From assembly GCF_022869805.1 (NCBI RefSeq), contig NZ_CP094974.1:1550001-1614000 (forward strand): 64,000 bases of DNA, written 5' to 3'. Source of the stretch: Halosolutus halophilus (GTDB lineage: Archaea > Halobacteriota > Halobacteria > Halobacteriales > Natrialbaceae). Numbering within the stretch: the first letter of the stretch is position 1; each line of letters begins with the position of its first letter. The notes beneath the pieces were generated by a model that ran no database searches, had not been told where the DNA came from, and saw only the letters and a program-made list of their open reading frames with translations. The translations under genes were made by a program, and so were the position numbers. Below, piece after piece: positions 17,530 to 25,727 of the stretch.

Positions 17530-18996
17530 ATGATCGACGCACTCAACCGACGACGGTTCGCGGACTTGCTCGCGGGAACGACGATCGCGGCGTACGTCCT
17601 CGTCGCGCTCGGGACCGCCGTCTCGACGACCGACGGCGCAGCGACGTGTACGACCTGGCCGGCCTGTTCGACCGATCCGACGCTCGGCTCGCTCTCCGGC
17701 GACCGCCTCCTCTTCTGGGGCCACCGCGCGGCAGCCCTCGTGACCGGCCTCCTCGTCGCCGCGTCTGGACTCGCCACTCGGCGGGTCGATGTCGATCGCC
17801 GGGTCGCCGGCCTCGTCGGCAGCGCGGTCGTCCTCTTTCCCGTACAGGTCGTCCTCGGTGCTGCGATCGTCGTCGGTGGCCCCGCCGTCGCGAACCGACT
17901 CCACCTCGCGCTCGCGATGGTCATCTTCGCCAGCCTCCTCGTCGCACTCGTGGTGACGCTCGAGGACAGTGCGCGCGGGGCGTCGACCGGTTCGAGATCA
18001 CCCGAGCAAGGCGGTTCGAGAACCCCCGAGCGAGCGACGACCGGTTCGGAAACGAGCGCCGATGCCGGAACCGGAGACGGTCCGATCGCGACCGATCGGC
18101 CGAGCGACGGAATCGCCCGTCTGCGGCGAACGGTCGGCGCGTACCTGACCCTCACCAAACCGAAGTTGATGTGGCTGCTCTGTCTCGTCGCGCTCGCGGG
18201 GATGGGGCTGGCGACGCTCACCGGCGCGGCGCTGGACCCGACGACGGCGGTCGCGACGCTCGCCGGGGGCGTCCTCGCGATCGGCGCGAGCGGGACGTTC
18301 AACCACGTCTACGAGCGCGACCGCGATCGGCGGATGAACCGGACGGCCGACCGGCCGCTGGTCCACGACCGCGTCCCGGCCCGGAACGCCCTGGCCTTCG
18401 GCGTCGCGCTGGTCGTCGCGTCGATGACCGTCCTCGTGTGGTGGGTCAACGCGCTGGCTGCGGTACTGACGCTCGCCGCGATCGGCTACTACGCCGTCCT
18501 CTACACCGTGGTGTTGAAGCCGAACACGGCCTGGAACACGGTACTCGGCGGCGGTGCTGGGGCGCTCCCCGCGCTCATCGGATGGGCGGCCGTCACCGGA
18601 AGCGTCGGCGCGCCCGCGATTGCCCTCGCCGGGGTGATCTTTCTGTGGACGCCCGCCCACTTCTACAGCCTCGCGATCGCCTTTCGTGACGATTACGCGC
18701 GCGGCGGCTTCCCGATGTATCCCGTCGTCGAAGGAGTGCTCGCCGCGCGTCGACACGTCGCGTTCTACCTCGGCGCGACGCTGCTGGCCACGAGCGTCCT
18801 CGGCTGGCTGGCCGGCCTCGGCTGGGTCTACGCGACGACCTCCGTCGCCCTCGGTGCCGTCTTCCTCCGGTCGGTGATCCGTCAGTACCGCGTTCCGACC
18901 GACGAGGTCGCGCTGCGCTCGTTCTACGCCTCGAACTACTACCTCGGCGCGATCCTCCTCGCGATCGTCCTCGAAACGCTCGTGATAGCCGCGTAG
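17530..18996 (+). CDS. ctaB: Fused half-size heme A synthase (CtaA/COX15) and protoheme IX farnesyltransferase (CtaB) (488 aa)
   Basis: Residues 1-140 hold four membrane helices with a Cys pair (CTTWPAC) and His residues (WGHRAAA, LHLALAM) typical of one half of COX15/CtaA; compact half-size heme A synthases are known in archaea. A 60-residue charged linker leads to a UbiA-type prenyltransferase (about 205-488) with the Asp-rich motif NHVYERDRDRRMNRT and the second motif FRDDYARGGFPM of CtaB. The protein would make heme O, and perhaps heme A, for the heme-copper enzyme at 23223-25667. It sits between the DUF2249 genes and nirK, tying heme synthesis to this respiratory cluster. Confidence 0.9.
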   Translation: MIDALNRRRFADLLAGTTIAAYVLVALGTAVSTTDGAATCTTWPACSTDPTLGSLSGDRLLFWGHRAAALVTGLLVAASGLATRRVDVDRRVAGLVGSAVVLFPVQVVLGAAIVVGGPAVANRLHLALAMVIFASLLVALVVTLEDSARGASTGSRSPEQGGSRTPERATTGSETSADAGTGDGPIATDRPSDGIARLRRTVGAYLTLTKPKLMWLLCLVALAGMGLATLTGAALDPTTAVATLAGGVLAIGASGTFNHVYERDRDRRMNRTADRPLVHDRVPARNALAFGVALVVASMTVLVWWVNALAAVLTLAAIGYYAVLYTVVLKPNTAWNTVLGGGAGALPALIGWAAVTGSVGAPAIALAGVIFLWTPAHFYSLAIAFRDDYARGGFPMYPVVEGVLAARRHVAFYLGATLLATSVLGWLAGLGWVYATTSVALGAVFLRSVIRQYRVPTDEVALRSFYASNYYLGAILLAIVLETLVIAA

Positions 18997-19070
18997 CCGG
19001 ACCGCGAGCGTCATTTCGTCTCCGACCGTCGACGGTGACCGGTACGGGGTACTTAATTGACCACGATATG

Positions 19071-19114
19071 GTGGGAATCGGCGATTCGATTGCTATCGTG
19101 TGGGAACCGGCGAT
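19071..19114. promoter_or_regulatory. Paired direct/inverted repeats upstream of nirK1
   Basis: Two 15-base copies, GTGGGAATCGGCGAT at 19071 and GTGGGAACCGGCGAT at 19100, are separated by 29 bases start to start with one mismatch. Each is part of a small inverted repeat (GAATCG-G-CGATTC and AACCG-6-CGGTT). They lie 33-76 bases before the nirK1 start and look like a two-site operator. A weak GAACATATGTC sequence follows at 19121. Confidence 0.45.
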
Positions 19115-19146
19115 ACGGTTGAACATATGTCTACCCCTATACCCAA

Positions 19147-20244
19147 ATGAAGATCATGATTCCAACCGATACCAACCGACGGCGGTTCCTGCAAGCGATG
19201 GGCGCGGCCGGTGCGGTCGCAGTTGCCGGCTGTACGGGTACCAGCGAGCCGGCCGACACGAGCAGCGACGACGAAGAGGACGCAGACGAGGGGCTACCGC
19301 CGGCGAAGGACGTCGACGTCGACCGGATCGCTCGCGATCCGACCGACATTCCGGACCCGGTCGACTGGGACGAGCCCCGCGAACACGACATCACGATCCA
19401 GACCGAGCGCGTGGTCGCCGAAATCGAGCCCGGCGTCACCTTCGAGTACATGACCTTCGAGGGGCAGGTGCCGGGACCGATGATCCGGGTCCGCCGGGGC
19501 GATCGGGTCAATCTCACGTTCGACGTCCCCGACGACCTGAACGTCGCCATGCACAACATGGACTTCCACGCGGTCTACGGCCCCGGCGGCGGCGCGGACG
19601 CCACGACGATCGCGCCGGGTGACGATCCCACCGAGATAAGCTTCACGGCCGACTACGCGGGCGTGTTCATCTACCACTGTGCGGTCCCGAACATGGACCA
19701 GCACATCAGCGCCGGCATGTTCGGCTCGATCCTCGTCGAGCCCGAAGACGGTCTCCCCGAGGTCGACAACGAGTTCTACCTCGGCCAGCACGAGATCTAC
19801 ACCGACGGCGAGGTCGGCCAGGAGGGCCACCACGGCTTCGACTTCGACGCGATGCAGAACGAAGAGCCGACGTACGTGGTGTTCAACGGCCAGGCCTACG
19901 GCTTCACCGAGGACGGCGTCGGGCCGATGGAAGCCAACACGGGCGAGACCGCGAGGGTCTACTTCGCCAACGGCGGCCCGAACCTCCTGAGTTCCTGGCA
20001 CCCGATCGGCAACGTCTGGAGCAACTTCTACCGCGACGGGGACCTGCTCTCCGAACCCGACCAGAACATCGAGACGGCCCCGGTCGCCCCCGGGACGACC
20101 TCGGCCGGCGAGATGGAGTTCCCCGTCCCCGGCCCGGTCAAGATCGTCGACCACGCGCTCAGTCGCGTCGTCCACAAGGGCGCGCTCGCCGTCGTCGACG
20201 TCGCCGGCGAGGAGAACCCCGAAATCTACGACGAGGATCCGTAA
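19147..20244 (+). CDS. nirK: Copper-containing nitrite reductase NirK, copy 1 (365 aa)
   Basis: Reduces nitrite to NO outside the cytoplasmic membrane. A Tat motif (NRRRFLQAMG) and lipobox Cys29 mark it as a Tat-exported lipoprotein. Two cupredoxin domains follow. Type 1 Cu ligands are His136, Cys178, His186, Met191. Type 2 ligands are His141, His177, His336. Catalytic Asp139 and His285 are in place, so it should be active. It is followed by a cupredoxin gene that may donate electrons and by SCO1. It has a close paralogue at 34922-36007 with blocks of identical DNA. A low-complexity acidic linker (residues 38-50) joins the lipid anchor to the first domain. Confidence 0.95.
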   Translation: MKIMIPTDTNRRRFLQAMGAAGAVAVAGCTGTSEPADTSSDDEEDADEGLPPAKDVDVDRIARDPTDIPDPVDWDEPREHDITIQTERVVAEIEPGVTFEYMTFEGQVPGPMIRVRRGDRVNLTFDVPDDLNVAMHNMDFHAVYGPGGGADATTIAPGDDPTEISFTADYAGVFIYHCAVPNMDQHISAGMFGSILVEPEDGLPEVDNEFYLGQHEIYTDGEVGQEGHHGFDFDAMQNEEPTYVVFNGQAYGFTEDGVGPMEANTGETARVYFANGGPNLLSSWHPIGNVWSNFYRDGDLLSEPDQNIETAPVAPGTTSAGEMEFPVPGPVKIVDHALSRVVHKGALAVVDVAGEENPEIYDEDP

Positions 20245-20307
20245 GGGGTCCCCGTCGGTCCCACCGGCACGGGTAACCCACGATCCCGCCACACCACCAC
20301 TCCCACC

Positions 20308-20895
20308 ATGACACTCACGTCCCGCCGTACCGTGCTTCGATCGTCCGCGCTCGCGATCGGGGTCGCCCTCGGGGGCTGTCTCGAGGACGCTGCCGACCGG
20401 TCGAGCGGCGGCGGCGAGCAACCACCCGAGAACGCCGGCGAACTGGGAACCCCCGCCGAACGGATCACGGTCACGGCGAATTCCCAGCCGTACCCCGAGT
20501 TCGAACCGCAGATCGTCCACGTGGCTCCCGGCGGGACCGTCGAATGGCTCGTCGAGACGGGCCGCCACGACGTCACCGCCTATCACGAGGACGGCCACGG
20601 CCCCCATCGGACGCCCGACGGCGTCGAGCCCTGGGGCAGCGATCGGATGACCGGCGTCGGATCGGAGTACGAGCGCACCTTCGATCGCGAGGGCGTCTAC
20701 GACTACGTCGACACCCAGCAGGTCTGCACCTCCCACGAGATCGCCGGCAATATCGGCCGCGTCGTGGTCGGCTGGCCCGACCCCGACGACGAACCCGCGA
20801 TGGCCGACCCCCAGCCGGAACTCCCCTCGCAGGCCGCCCGGGCGATCGAAATGTTCAACGAGGAGACCCGGCCGGTCCTCCAGGACGGGCCGTGA
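20308..20895 (+). CDS. Halocyanin-like blue copper lipoprotein with Asn at the axial-ligand position (195 aa)
   Basis: A Tat motif (SRRTVLR) and lipobox Cys24 precede a single cupredoxin domain. Copper ligands visible are His87 (GRHDV), Cys140 and His143 (VCTSHE). The residue eight after Cys140, where plastocyanin and pseudoazurin have the axial Met, is Asn148. The site may therefore be a modified type 1 centre of altered potential, or may not bind copper stably. It lies directly after nirK1 and before SCO1. It could shuttle electrons from the quinol-oxidising complex to NirK or the heme-copper enzyme. A 35-residue C-terminal tail after the domain is not family-typical. Confidence 0.85.
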   Translation: MTLTSRRTVLRSSALAIGVALGGCLEDAADRSSGGGEQPPENAGELGTPAERITVTANSQPYPEFEPQIVHVAPGGTVEWLVETGRHDVTAYHEDGHGPHRTPDGVEPWGSDRMTGVGSEYERTFDREGVYDYVDTQQVCTSHEIAGNIGRVVVGWPDPDDEPAMADPQPELPSQAARAIEMFNEETRPVLQDGP

Positions 20896-20987
20896 CGTTC
20901 ACGTCCCGGGCACATGACCGACACGTCGATCCCGCGACGATCGCGGTTCGGACCGGACGATCGCCGCTACGATCGACGGAACTCGAC

Positions 20988-20999
20988 CGAACATATTCA
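20988..20999. promoter_or_regulatory. Near-consensus CGAA-N4-TTC site upstream of SCO1 gene
   Basis: CGAACATATTCA matches seven of eight fixed positions of the NarO-type palindrome and lies 70 bases before the ATG of the SCO1-like gene at 21069. Confidence 0.45.
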
Positions 21000-21068
21000 C
21001 CCCTTTCTAAAGACGCGGGAATCCAGACGGTGCTTTAGCACATCGAACGCCGATTTACAATCGAGACC

Positions 21069-21878
21069 ATGACCCCCACATCCACACCCGTCGACAGGCG
21101 AACGTTCCTGCGCGCGGCGGGCGCGACGGCGATCGGCGCGTCCCTCGCTGGCTGTTCGCAACTGACCAGTTCCGGCAAAGCTGAGGACGGCCTCGTCCTC
21201 GCCCCGCCGGAGAACCACGACCGGATCGAGAACGCGGACCTCCCGCACCCGATCTACGGGGATGCGATCCCGGAGGCGACCGTTCCGGCCCCGCTGCACG
21301 ATCGGGCGGTCACGACCACGGAGTTCACCGGTGAGCGTCACCTGATGCTGACGTTCATCTACACTAGCTGTACGACCGTCTGCCCCGGCCTGACCGCGGC
21401 CCTGCGGCGCGTCCAGGACGATGCCCACGAGGAGGGATACGAGGACGAAATCGCGTTCCTCCCGATCACCTTCGACCCCGAGTACGATACGGCCGAGGTC
21501 CTCGAGTCCTACGGCGAGGACCACGGGGTGGACTTCGACGCCGGCAACTGGTACTTCCTGCGGCCGGAGTCGCCCGAGGACGCCAAGGCGGTCGTCGAAG
21601 ACACGTTCGGCGTGGCGTTCGAACGGGGCGAAATGGAAGACGACGAGACGGAAGACGGCGACGAGATGGACGGCGACGACGAGATGGACGGCGACGACGA
21701 GATGGACGGCGACGACGAGATGAGCGACGATCACGGCGATCACGCTCGCCACTTCGTCCACGCGTCGCTGATCCTGCTCGTGAACAAGGATGGCTTCGTC
21801 GAACGGGCCTACACGGGCGGTTCTCCGGGCGGCAACGAGATCGTCGAGAGCGCCCGCGCCGTCGTCGAGGGGTGGTGA
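21069..21878 (+). CDS. SCO1/SenC-type copper chaperone lipoprotein (269 aa)
   Basis: Tat motif (DRRTFLRAAG) and lipobox Cys29 show export and lipid anchoring. The thioredoxin-fold domain has the SCO copper motif C-T-T-V-C-P (Cys101, Cys105) and a distal His in HFVHASLILLVNKDG. SCO proteins insert copper into the CuA site of heme-copper enzymes, here presumably the subunit at 23377-23916. Between the conserved strand and the distal His there is a low-complexity acidic insertion of repeated DEMDGD units and His residues (DDHGDHARH), probably a copper-buffering loop. The gene is followed by thioredoxin-like and CcdA genes that could keep its Cys pair reduced. Confidence 0.9.
   Translation: MTPTSTPVDRRTFLRAAGATAIGASLAGCSQLTSSGKAEDGLVLAPPENHDRIENADLPHPIYGDAIPEATVPAPLHDRAVTTTEFTGERHLMLTFIYTSCTTVCPGLTAALRRVQDDAHEEGYEDEIAFLPITFDPEYDTAEVLESYGEDHGVDFDAGNWYFLRPESPEDAKAVVEDTFGVAFERGEMEDDETEDGDEMDGDDEMDGDDEMDGDDEMSDDHGDHARHFVHASLILLVNKDGFVERAYTGGSPGGNEIVESARAVVEGW
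21657..21725 (+). repeat. In-frame 18-base tandem repeat in the SCO1 gene
   Basis: About three and a half copies of an 18-base unit (gacgacgagatggacggc) encode the repeated acidic-Met hexapeptide DDEMDG. It is in frame and therefore open to copy-number change without destroying the protein. Confidence 0.8.
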
Positions 21879-21881
21879 ATC

Positions 21882-22412
21882 GTGCGCCGTCGCGAGGTCC
21901 TCGCGGGAGCCGCTGGCCTCGCCGCCCTCGGCGGCGGCGCGATCGCCGTCGGCGAGTGGAACCCCCTCGACGACGGCGCGGCCGTCGACCCGATCGAACT
22001 CGAGACGATCGACGCGCCGGGGAGCGAGGCCGGCACCGCGACCGTGCCCGAACGCGGCCGGGTGACGTTCGTCGAACTGTTCGCCACCTGGTGTACCGTC
22101 TGCGAGGGGATGATGGAGCCCCTCGGACGGGTTCACGAGGACGTCGATGAGGACGTGCAGTTCGTCTCGGCGACCAACGAGCCGATCGGCAACACCGTCA
22201 CCCGCGAGGACGTCGCGGACTGGTGGCGCGAGCACGACGGCAACTGGCCGGTCGCCATCGATCCCGATCTCGAACTGACGGAAGCGCTCGACGGCTCCGG
22301 GGTGCCGTACGCGTTCGTCCTGGACGCGGACAACGTCGTGACCTGGTCCGGACGGGGGCAAAAGTCGGCCGACGAGATCCGATCGGCCATCGACGACGCC
22401 GGAGGTGAGTGA
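21882..22412 (+). CDS. TlpA/ResA-like membrane-anchored thioredoxin (176 aa)
   Basis: GTG at 21882 starts a protein with an RRREVLAGAAGLAALGG export signal and one thioredoxin domain with active site W-C-T-V-C (ATWCTVCEGMM). TlpA-type proteins reduce the Cys of SCO1 and of the CuA site during oxidase assembly. It starts three bases after SCO1 and its end overlaps the ccdA reading frame, so the three are one operon: copper chaperone, its reductant and the membrane electron supplier. Confidence 0.88.
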   Translation: MRRREVLAGAAGLAALGGGAIAVGEWNPLDDGAAVDPIELETIDAPGSEAGTATVPERGRVTFVELFATWCTVCEGMMEPLGRVHEDVDEDVQFVSATNEPIGNTVTREDVADWWREHDGNWPVAIDPDLELTEALDGSGVPYAFVLDADNVVTWSGRGQKSADEIRSAIDDAGGE

Positions 22413-23076
22413 CGTGGCGGGCGGCGAACTCCTCGGGACGATGCTGTTCGCCCTCGGCATCGGCGTGGCCACGTTCTTCTCGCCGTGTGCGTACGCGCTG
22501 TTGCCCGGCTACGTCGGCTACTACGTCGCCGCGACCGGCGAGGAGACGACCCCGCCGCTGTCCGGCACGCTCGCTCGCGGGGTCGCGGCCGCCGTCGGCG
22601 CGGTGAGCGTCCTCGGCACACTCTCGATCGCCGCGGTCGTCGCCGGCGAGACGGTCGGACGGGCGTTGCCCCTGCTCGAATACGGCGTCGGCGTCGCGTT
22701 GATCGCGCTCGGCCTGTGGGTGCTGTACGGCGGGAGCGGGGCCGTTCACGTCCTCCTGCCCGAGCGCCGATCGACCGTCCTCGGATTCGCGCTCTTCGGC
22801 GCGATGTACGCCCTCGCGGCGACGGCCTGCGTCCTTCCGCTGTTCCTGGGACTGGCGTTTCGCTCGCTCACCATGCCCCCGCTCGAGACGGCGCTGGTGC
22901 TCGGAACGTACGCCGTCGGGTTCGGTGCGCTCACGGTCGCGGTCACGGTCGCGACGGCGTTCGGGTACGCCCTCGGGGCCGGTCGCATCGCCGGCTACGT
23001 CGATCAGGTAATCCGCGTCGCGGGGGTCGTCCTGGTGATCGCCGGCGCCGGTCAACTGTACGTCGCCGCGGTCTGA
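22405..23076 (+). CDS. ccdA: CcdA-type thiol-disulfide interchange membrane protein (223 aa)
   Basis: Six predicted membrane helices with the two conserved Cys in FFSPCAYALLPGY and ATACVLPLFLG, the redox pair of CcdA/DsbD-beta. It carries reducing equivalents from cytoplasmic thioredoxin to the external TlpA-like protein encoded just upstream. GTG at 22405 overlaps the preceding gene by eight bases; an alternative GTG at 22414 is also possible. Its place between tlpA and the heme-copper enzyme genes supports a role in CuA or cupredoxin assembly. Confidence 0.88.
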   Translation: MSDVAGGELLGTMLFALGIGVATFFSPCAYALLPGYVGYYVAATGEETTPPLSGTLARGVAAAVGAVSVLGTLSIAAVVAGETVGRALPLLEYGVGVALIALGLWVLYGGSGAVHVLLPERRSTVLGFALFGAMYALAATACVLPLFLGLAFRSLTMPPLETALVLGTYAVGFGALTVAVTVATAFGYALGAGRIAGYVDQVIRVAGVVLVIAGAGQLYVAAV

Positions 23077-23222
23077 CGCCGAACTGACCAGTCCCGTTTT
23101 CGCCCGATCGTAACGCCGAGTCGAATCGCCGCGTTCGGCCCGGCATCGAACCCGGTTCCAGGGGAATATGTACGGGACAATGGATATGCAGGTACCGCGA
23201 CGAATCCCGGCCGAATAGCACT

Positions 23223-23372
23223 ATGCCTCCGTCACACTCGAGTGAATCGGCACCGGTGATGCAACGACTCTACGATCGGATTTGGCTACTCGCGGCAGCA
23301 GCGCTCGCGTTCTTCGCACTCTCGTACGTCGCGTGGGGCTGGATCGACGTGTTTTCCGTTCCGATGGGGTGA
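23223..23372 (+). CDS. 49-residue single-helix membrane protein at the head of the heme-copper operon
   Basis: ATG at 23223 begins a short frame with a polar N-terminus (PPSHSSESAPVMQRLYDRI) and one membrane helix (WLLAAAALAFFALSYVAWGW). It ends four bases before the subunit II gene. B-type heme-copper enzymes of Thermus and of Natronomonas (cbaD) have such one-helix small subunits, so this is probably the equivalent subunit IIa. Codon use is strongly biased to G/C at third positions, which supports coding. The 146 bases upstream hold the likely operon promoter with a GAATATGTAC element at 23165. Confidence 0.75.
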   Translation: MPPSHSSESAPVMQRLYDRIWLLAAAALAFFALSYVAWGWIDVFSVPMG

Positions 23373-23376
23373 TTCG

Positions 23377-23916
23377 ATGACGTCACCGATCAAACCCCCG
23401 GACGGCAACTGGTGGAATCAACCGATCGACAGACGGGAGTCCATCTGGCTCGGACTGGGCGTCGGCTGGTCGCTCATCCTCTTCGGCTGGATGAGCGCCT
23501 GGACGCGCGTCGGCGACCAGAACCCCATCGGCGAGACGTTCCGCGTCGAGAGCGACGAGTACCGCGAGAAGATGGACGCCTACAAGGAGGAAGCCACCGA
23601 GACCGAGGACGGTCTCGTCCCGCCGGGCACCGACGTCTACATCAACGCGATGCGCTTCCAGTGGGACGGTGCGCCGGTCGTGCTCGAGGCCGGAACCGAG
23701 TACGATATCCACCTCAGTTCCATGGACGTCCAGCACGGCTTTTCCCTCCGACCGGAGGAGGCGCTCAGCAAACAGATCAACCTGCAGGTGCTGCCGGGCT
23801 ACGAGTGGGTCGTCCCGATGACGTTCGATGAACCCGGGACCTACCACATCATCTGTAACGAGTTCTGCGGCCAGGGCCACAGGACGATGCACGGAACGAT
23901 CGTGGTGGAGGAGTGA
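23377..23916 (+). CDS. Heme-copper enzyme subunit II with CuA centre (179 aa)
   Basis: One N-terminal membrane helix (residues 24-43) anchors an external cupredoxin domain with a complete CuA site: His120, Cys160, Glu162 (backbone), Cys164, His168 and Met171. It therefore accepts electrons from a soluble or lipid-anchored donor, probably a halocyanin-like protein, and passes them to subunit I encoded next. Short single-helix subunit II proteins are usual for B-family enzymes. It overlaps no gene but follows the 49-residue protein by four bases. Confidence 0.93.
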   Translation: MTSPIKPPDGNWWNQPIDRRESIWLGLGVGWSLILFGWMSAWTRVGDQNPIGETFRVESDEYREKMDAYKEEATETEDGLVPPGTDVYINAMRFQWDGAPVVLEAGTEYDIHLSSMDVQHGFSLRPEEALSKQINLQVLPGYEWVVPMTFDEPGTYHIICNEFCGQGHRTMHGTIVVEE

Positions 23917-23921
23917 TACCG

Positions 23922-25667
23922 ATGGCACACACACTCGACGTTCTCGGCCTGTTCGACAACGAGTATCGAGACGACGGCTTCCGGACCTGTTCGGTGACCG
24001 GTCTCGAGGTGCACCGCTCCGTCGAAAACCACGTCAAACTGTTCGGTCTCACGGCGGTCGTCGCCCTCCTGTACGGGGGCATCTTCGCGTTCACCGTCGC
24101 GATGACCCGCTGGGAAGTGATCGGCCTGCTCGAGCCCGACGCGTTCTACACGCACCTCAGCCTGCACGCGTGGAACCTGCTCATCTTCTGGATGGTATTC
24201 ACGGAGATCGCCATCCTCTACGTCGGCGGCCCGATGGTACTCGGCAGACGGCTGCCGCTCACGAGGGTCGCGAAGGCCGGATGGCTCGTCATGGTCGGCG
24301 GGGCGGTCCTGGTCAACTACGCCATCTGGACCACCGAAGCACCCAACGAGGCACCGCTTCTGACCGCTTACGTCCCGATGCCGGTTTCGCCGCTGTTCTA
24401 CGCCGGGGCGTGCGTCTTCATCCTGGGTACCGTGGTCGCGGCGCTCCCGTTCTTCGCGACGATGTGGTACGAGAAGCGGGAGAATCCGGGGAAGACGCTC
24501 CCGCTCGTCAGTTTCGCCGCGTTCGTCACGTCGATCATCGCCGTCGAGGCGCTGGTCGGCGGCCTGCTGGCGTTCGGTCCCGCCCTGCTGTGGCGGCTCG
24601 AGTTGATCCAGTGGTGGGACGCCGCCTGGTACCGCCAGATGTACTGGATCATCGGGCACGGAACCCAGCAGATCAACCTCGTCGCGATGATCGCGGTCTG
24701 GTACTTCCTGACCCACGTCGTCGCCGGCGCGGAGGTCGTCAGCGAGAAGGTCTCGCGGACGGCGTTCATCCTCTACCTGTTCTTCATCAACCTCGGGGCG
24801 GCACACCACCTGCTGTCGGATCCCGCGGTCTCGACCGGCTGGCGCATCTGGAACACGTCCTACGCGTTCTACGGCGCGACGTTCGCGAGCCTCATCCACG
24901 CGTTCGCCATCCCGGCCGGGATCGAGGCCGGTCGCCGCAAGCGCGGGAAAGGCGGCGGCCTCTTCGGCTGGCTGACGTCGGCCCCGTGGACGAACCCGGT
25001 GTTCTCGTCGACGATCTTCTCGATCATCCTCTTCGGCTTCCTCGGCGGGATCACGGGCGTCATGATGGGACAGCTCCAGCTCAACATGACCTGGCACAAC
25101 ACGTTCGCGACGGTGGGCCACTTCCACGGAACGGTCGTCCTCGGGACTACGGTCGCGTTCATGGGCCTGATCTTCTTCGTGATCCGGACCATGTTCATGC
25201 GCCAGTACGTCTCCGAACGGCTCGCGTCGATCCAGCCGTTCTTCTACTCGGCCGCGATGGGCGTTGCCGTCCTGATGATGATGTACGTCGGCATCCTCTA
25301 CGGCATCCCGCGCCGGACCGCCGAGGTCGTCGAGAACATCCCCGGCACCGAGTTCAGCCTCTCGGCCGCCTCGCCGCTGTTCGCGATTTTCGGGATCTTC
25401 GCGCTGCTGGCTATCGCGGGCGGCGTCCTCTTCGTCCTCGTCTCGGTCGGCTCGCTGGTCTTCGGCGATCGCGTCGAGAACGGGGACGACAACGCCGATC
25501 TCGTCGCGGACGGCGGCCTCGGGATGGCACAGGACCCCGACGACCCCGTCCACGCCTACGAGATGCGCGGCACGTTCGTCCTCTGTCTGATCTTCCTCGC
25601 CGCGTTCGTGATCACCTACCTGCTGAACTGGTACCTGCTGACCCAGCTCTGGTCGATCGGCGCCTGA
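23922..25667 (+). CDS. Heme-copper enzyme subunit I, probable CuA-type nitric oxide reductase (eNOR-like) (581 aa)
   Basis: About 13 membrane helices. Low-spin heme ligands His82 (SLHAWN) and His402, high-spin heme ligand His400 (GHFHG), and CuB ligands His246, His295 and His296 (AAHHLL) are all present. The CuB helix reads G-H-G-T-Q-Q instead of the G-H-P-x-V-Y of B-type oxygen reductases, so Gln250 replaces the cross-linked catalytic Tyr. That Tyr is needed for O2 cleavage, while NO-reducing members lack it. With a CuA subunit II and nirK next door, NO reduction to N2O is the best reading; a divergent ba3 oxidase is the alternative. ATG at 23922 is favoured over GTG 23913 by the GGAGGAG at 23907-23913. 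Confidence 0.85.
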   Translation: MAHTLDVLGLFDNEYRDDGFRTCSVTGLEVHRSVENHVKLFGLTAVVALLYGGIFAFTVAMTRWEVIGLLEPDAFYTHLSLHAWNLLIFWMVFTEIAILYVGGPMVLGRRLPLTRVAKAGWLVMVGGAVLVNYAIWTTEAPNEAPLLTAYVPMPVSPLFYAGACVFILGTVVAALPFFATMWYEKRENPGKTLPLVSFAAFVTSIIAVEALVGGLLAFGPALLWRLELIQWWDAAWYRQMYWIIGHGTQQINLVAMIAVWYFLTHVVAGAEVVSEKVSRTAFILYLFFINLGAAHHLLSDPAVSTGWRIWNTSYAFYGATFASLIHAFAIPAGIEAGRRKRGKGGGLFGWLTSAPWTNPVFSSTIFSIILFGFLGGITGVMMGQLQLNMTWHNTFATVGHFHGTVVLGTTVAFMGLIFFVIRTMFMRQYVSERLASIQPFFYSAAMGVAVLMMMYVGILYGIPRRTAEVVENIPGTEFSLSAASPLFAIFGIFALLAIAGGVLFVLVSVGSLVFGDRVENGDDNADLVADGGLGMAQDPDDPVHAYEMRGTFVLCLIFLAAFVITYLLNWYLLTQLWSIGA

Positions 25668-25727
25668 TCGACCGGACGAACCGTTCCCGATCGATCCCGC
25701 GATCCGTTTCGTACGATCCACACACCC

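Noticed and set aside
20997-22472. 491-codon minus frame opposite SCO1 and tlpA
   Set aside because: Shadow frame of the SCO1/tlpA operon; includes a Val/His repeat produced by the acidic tandem repeat on the other strand.
23223-25667. Reading the operon simply as a ba3-type cytochrome c oxidase
   Set aside because: Histidine ligands and CuA fit, but the active-site Tyr position is Gln and the setting is nitrite reduction, so an oxygen reductase is not the preferred call.
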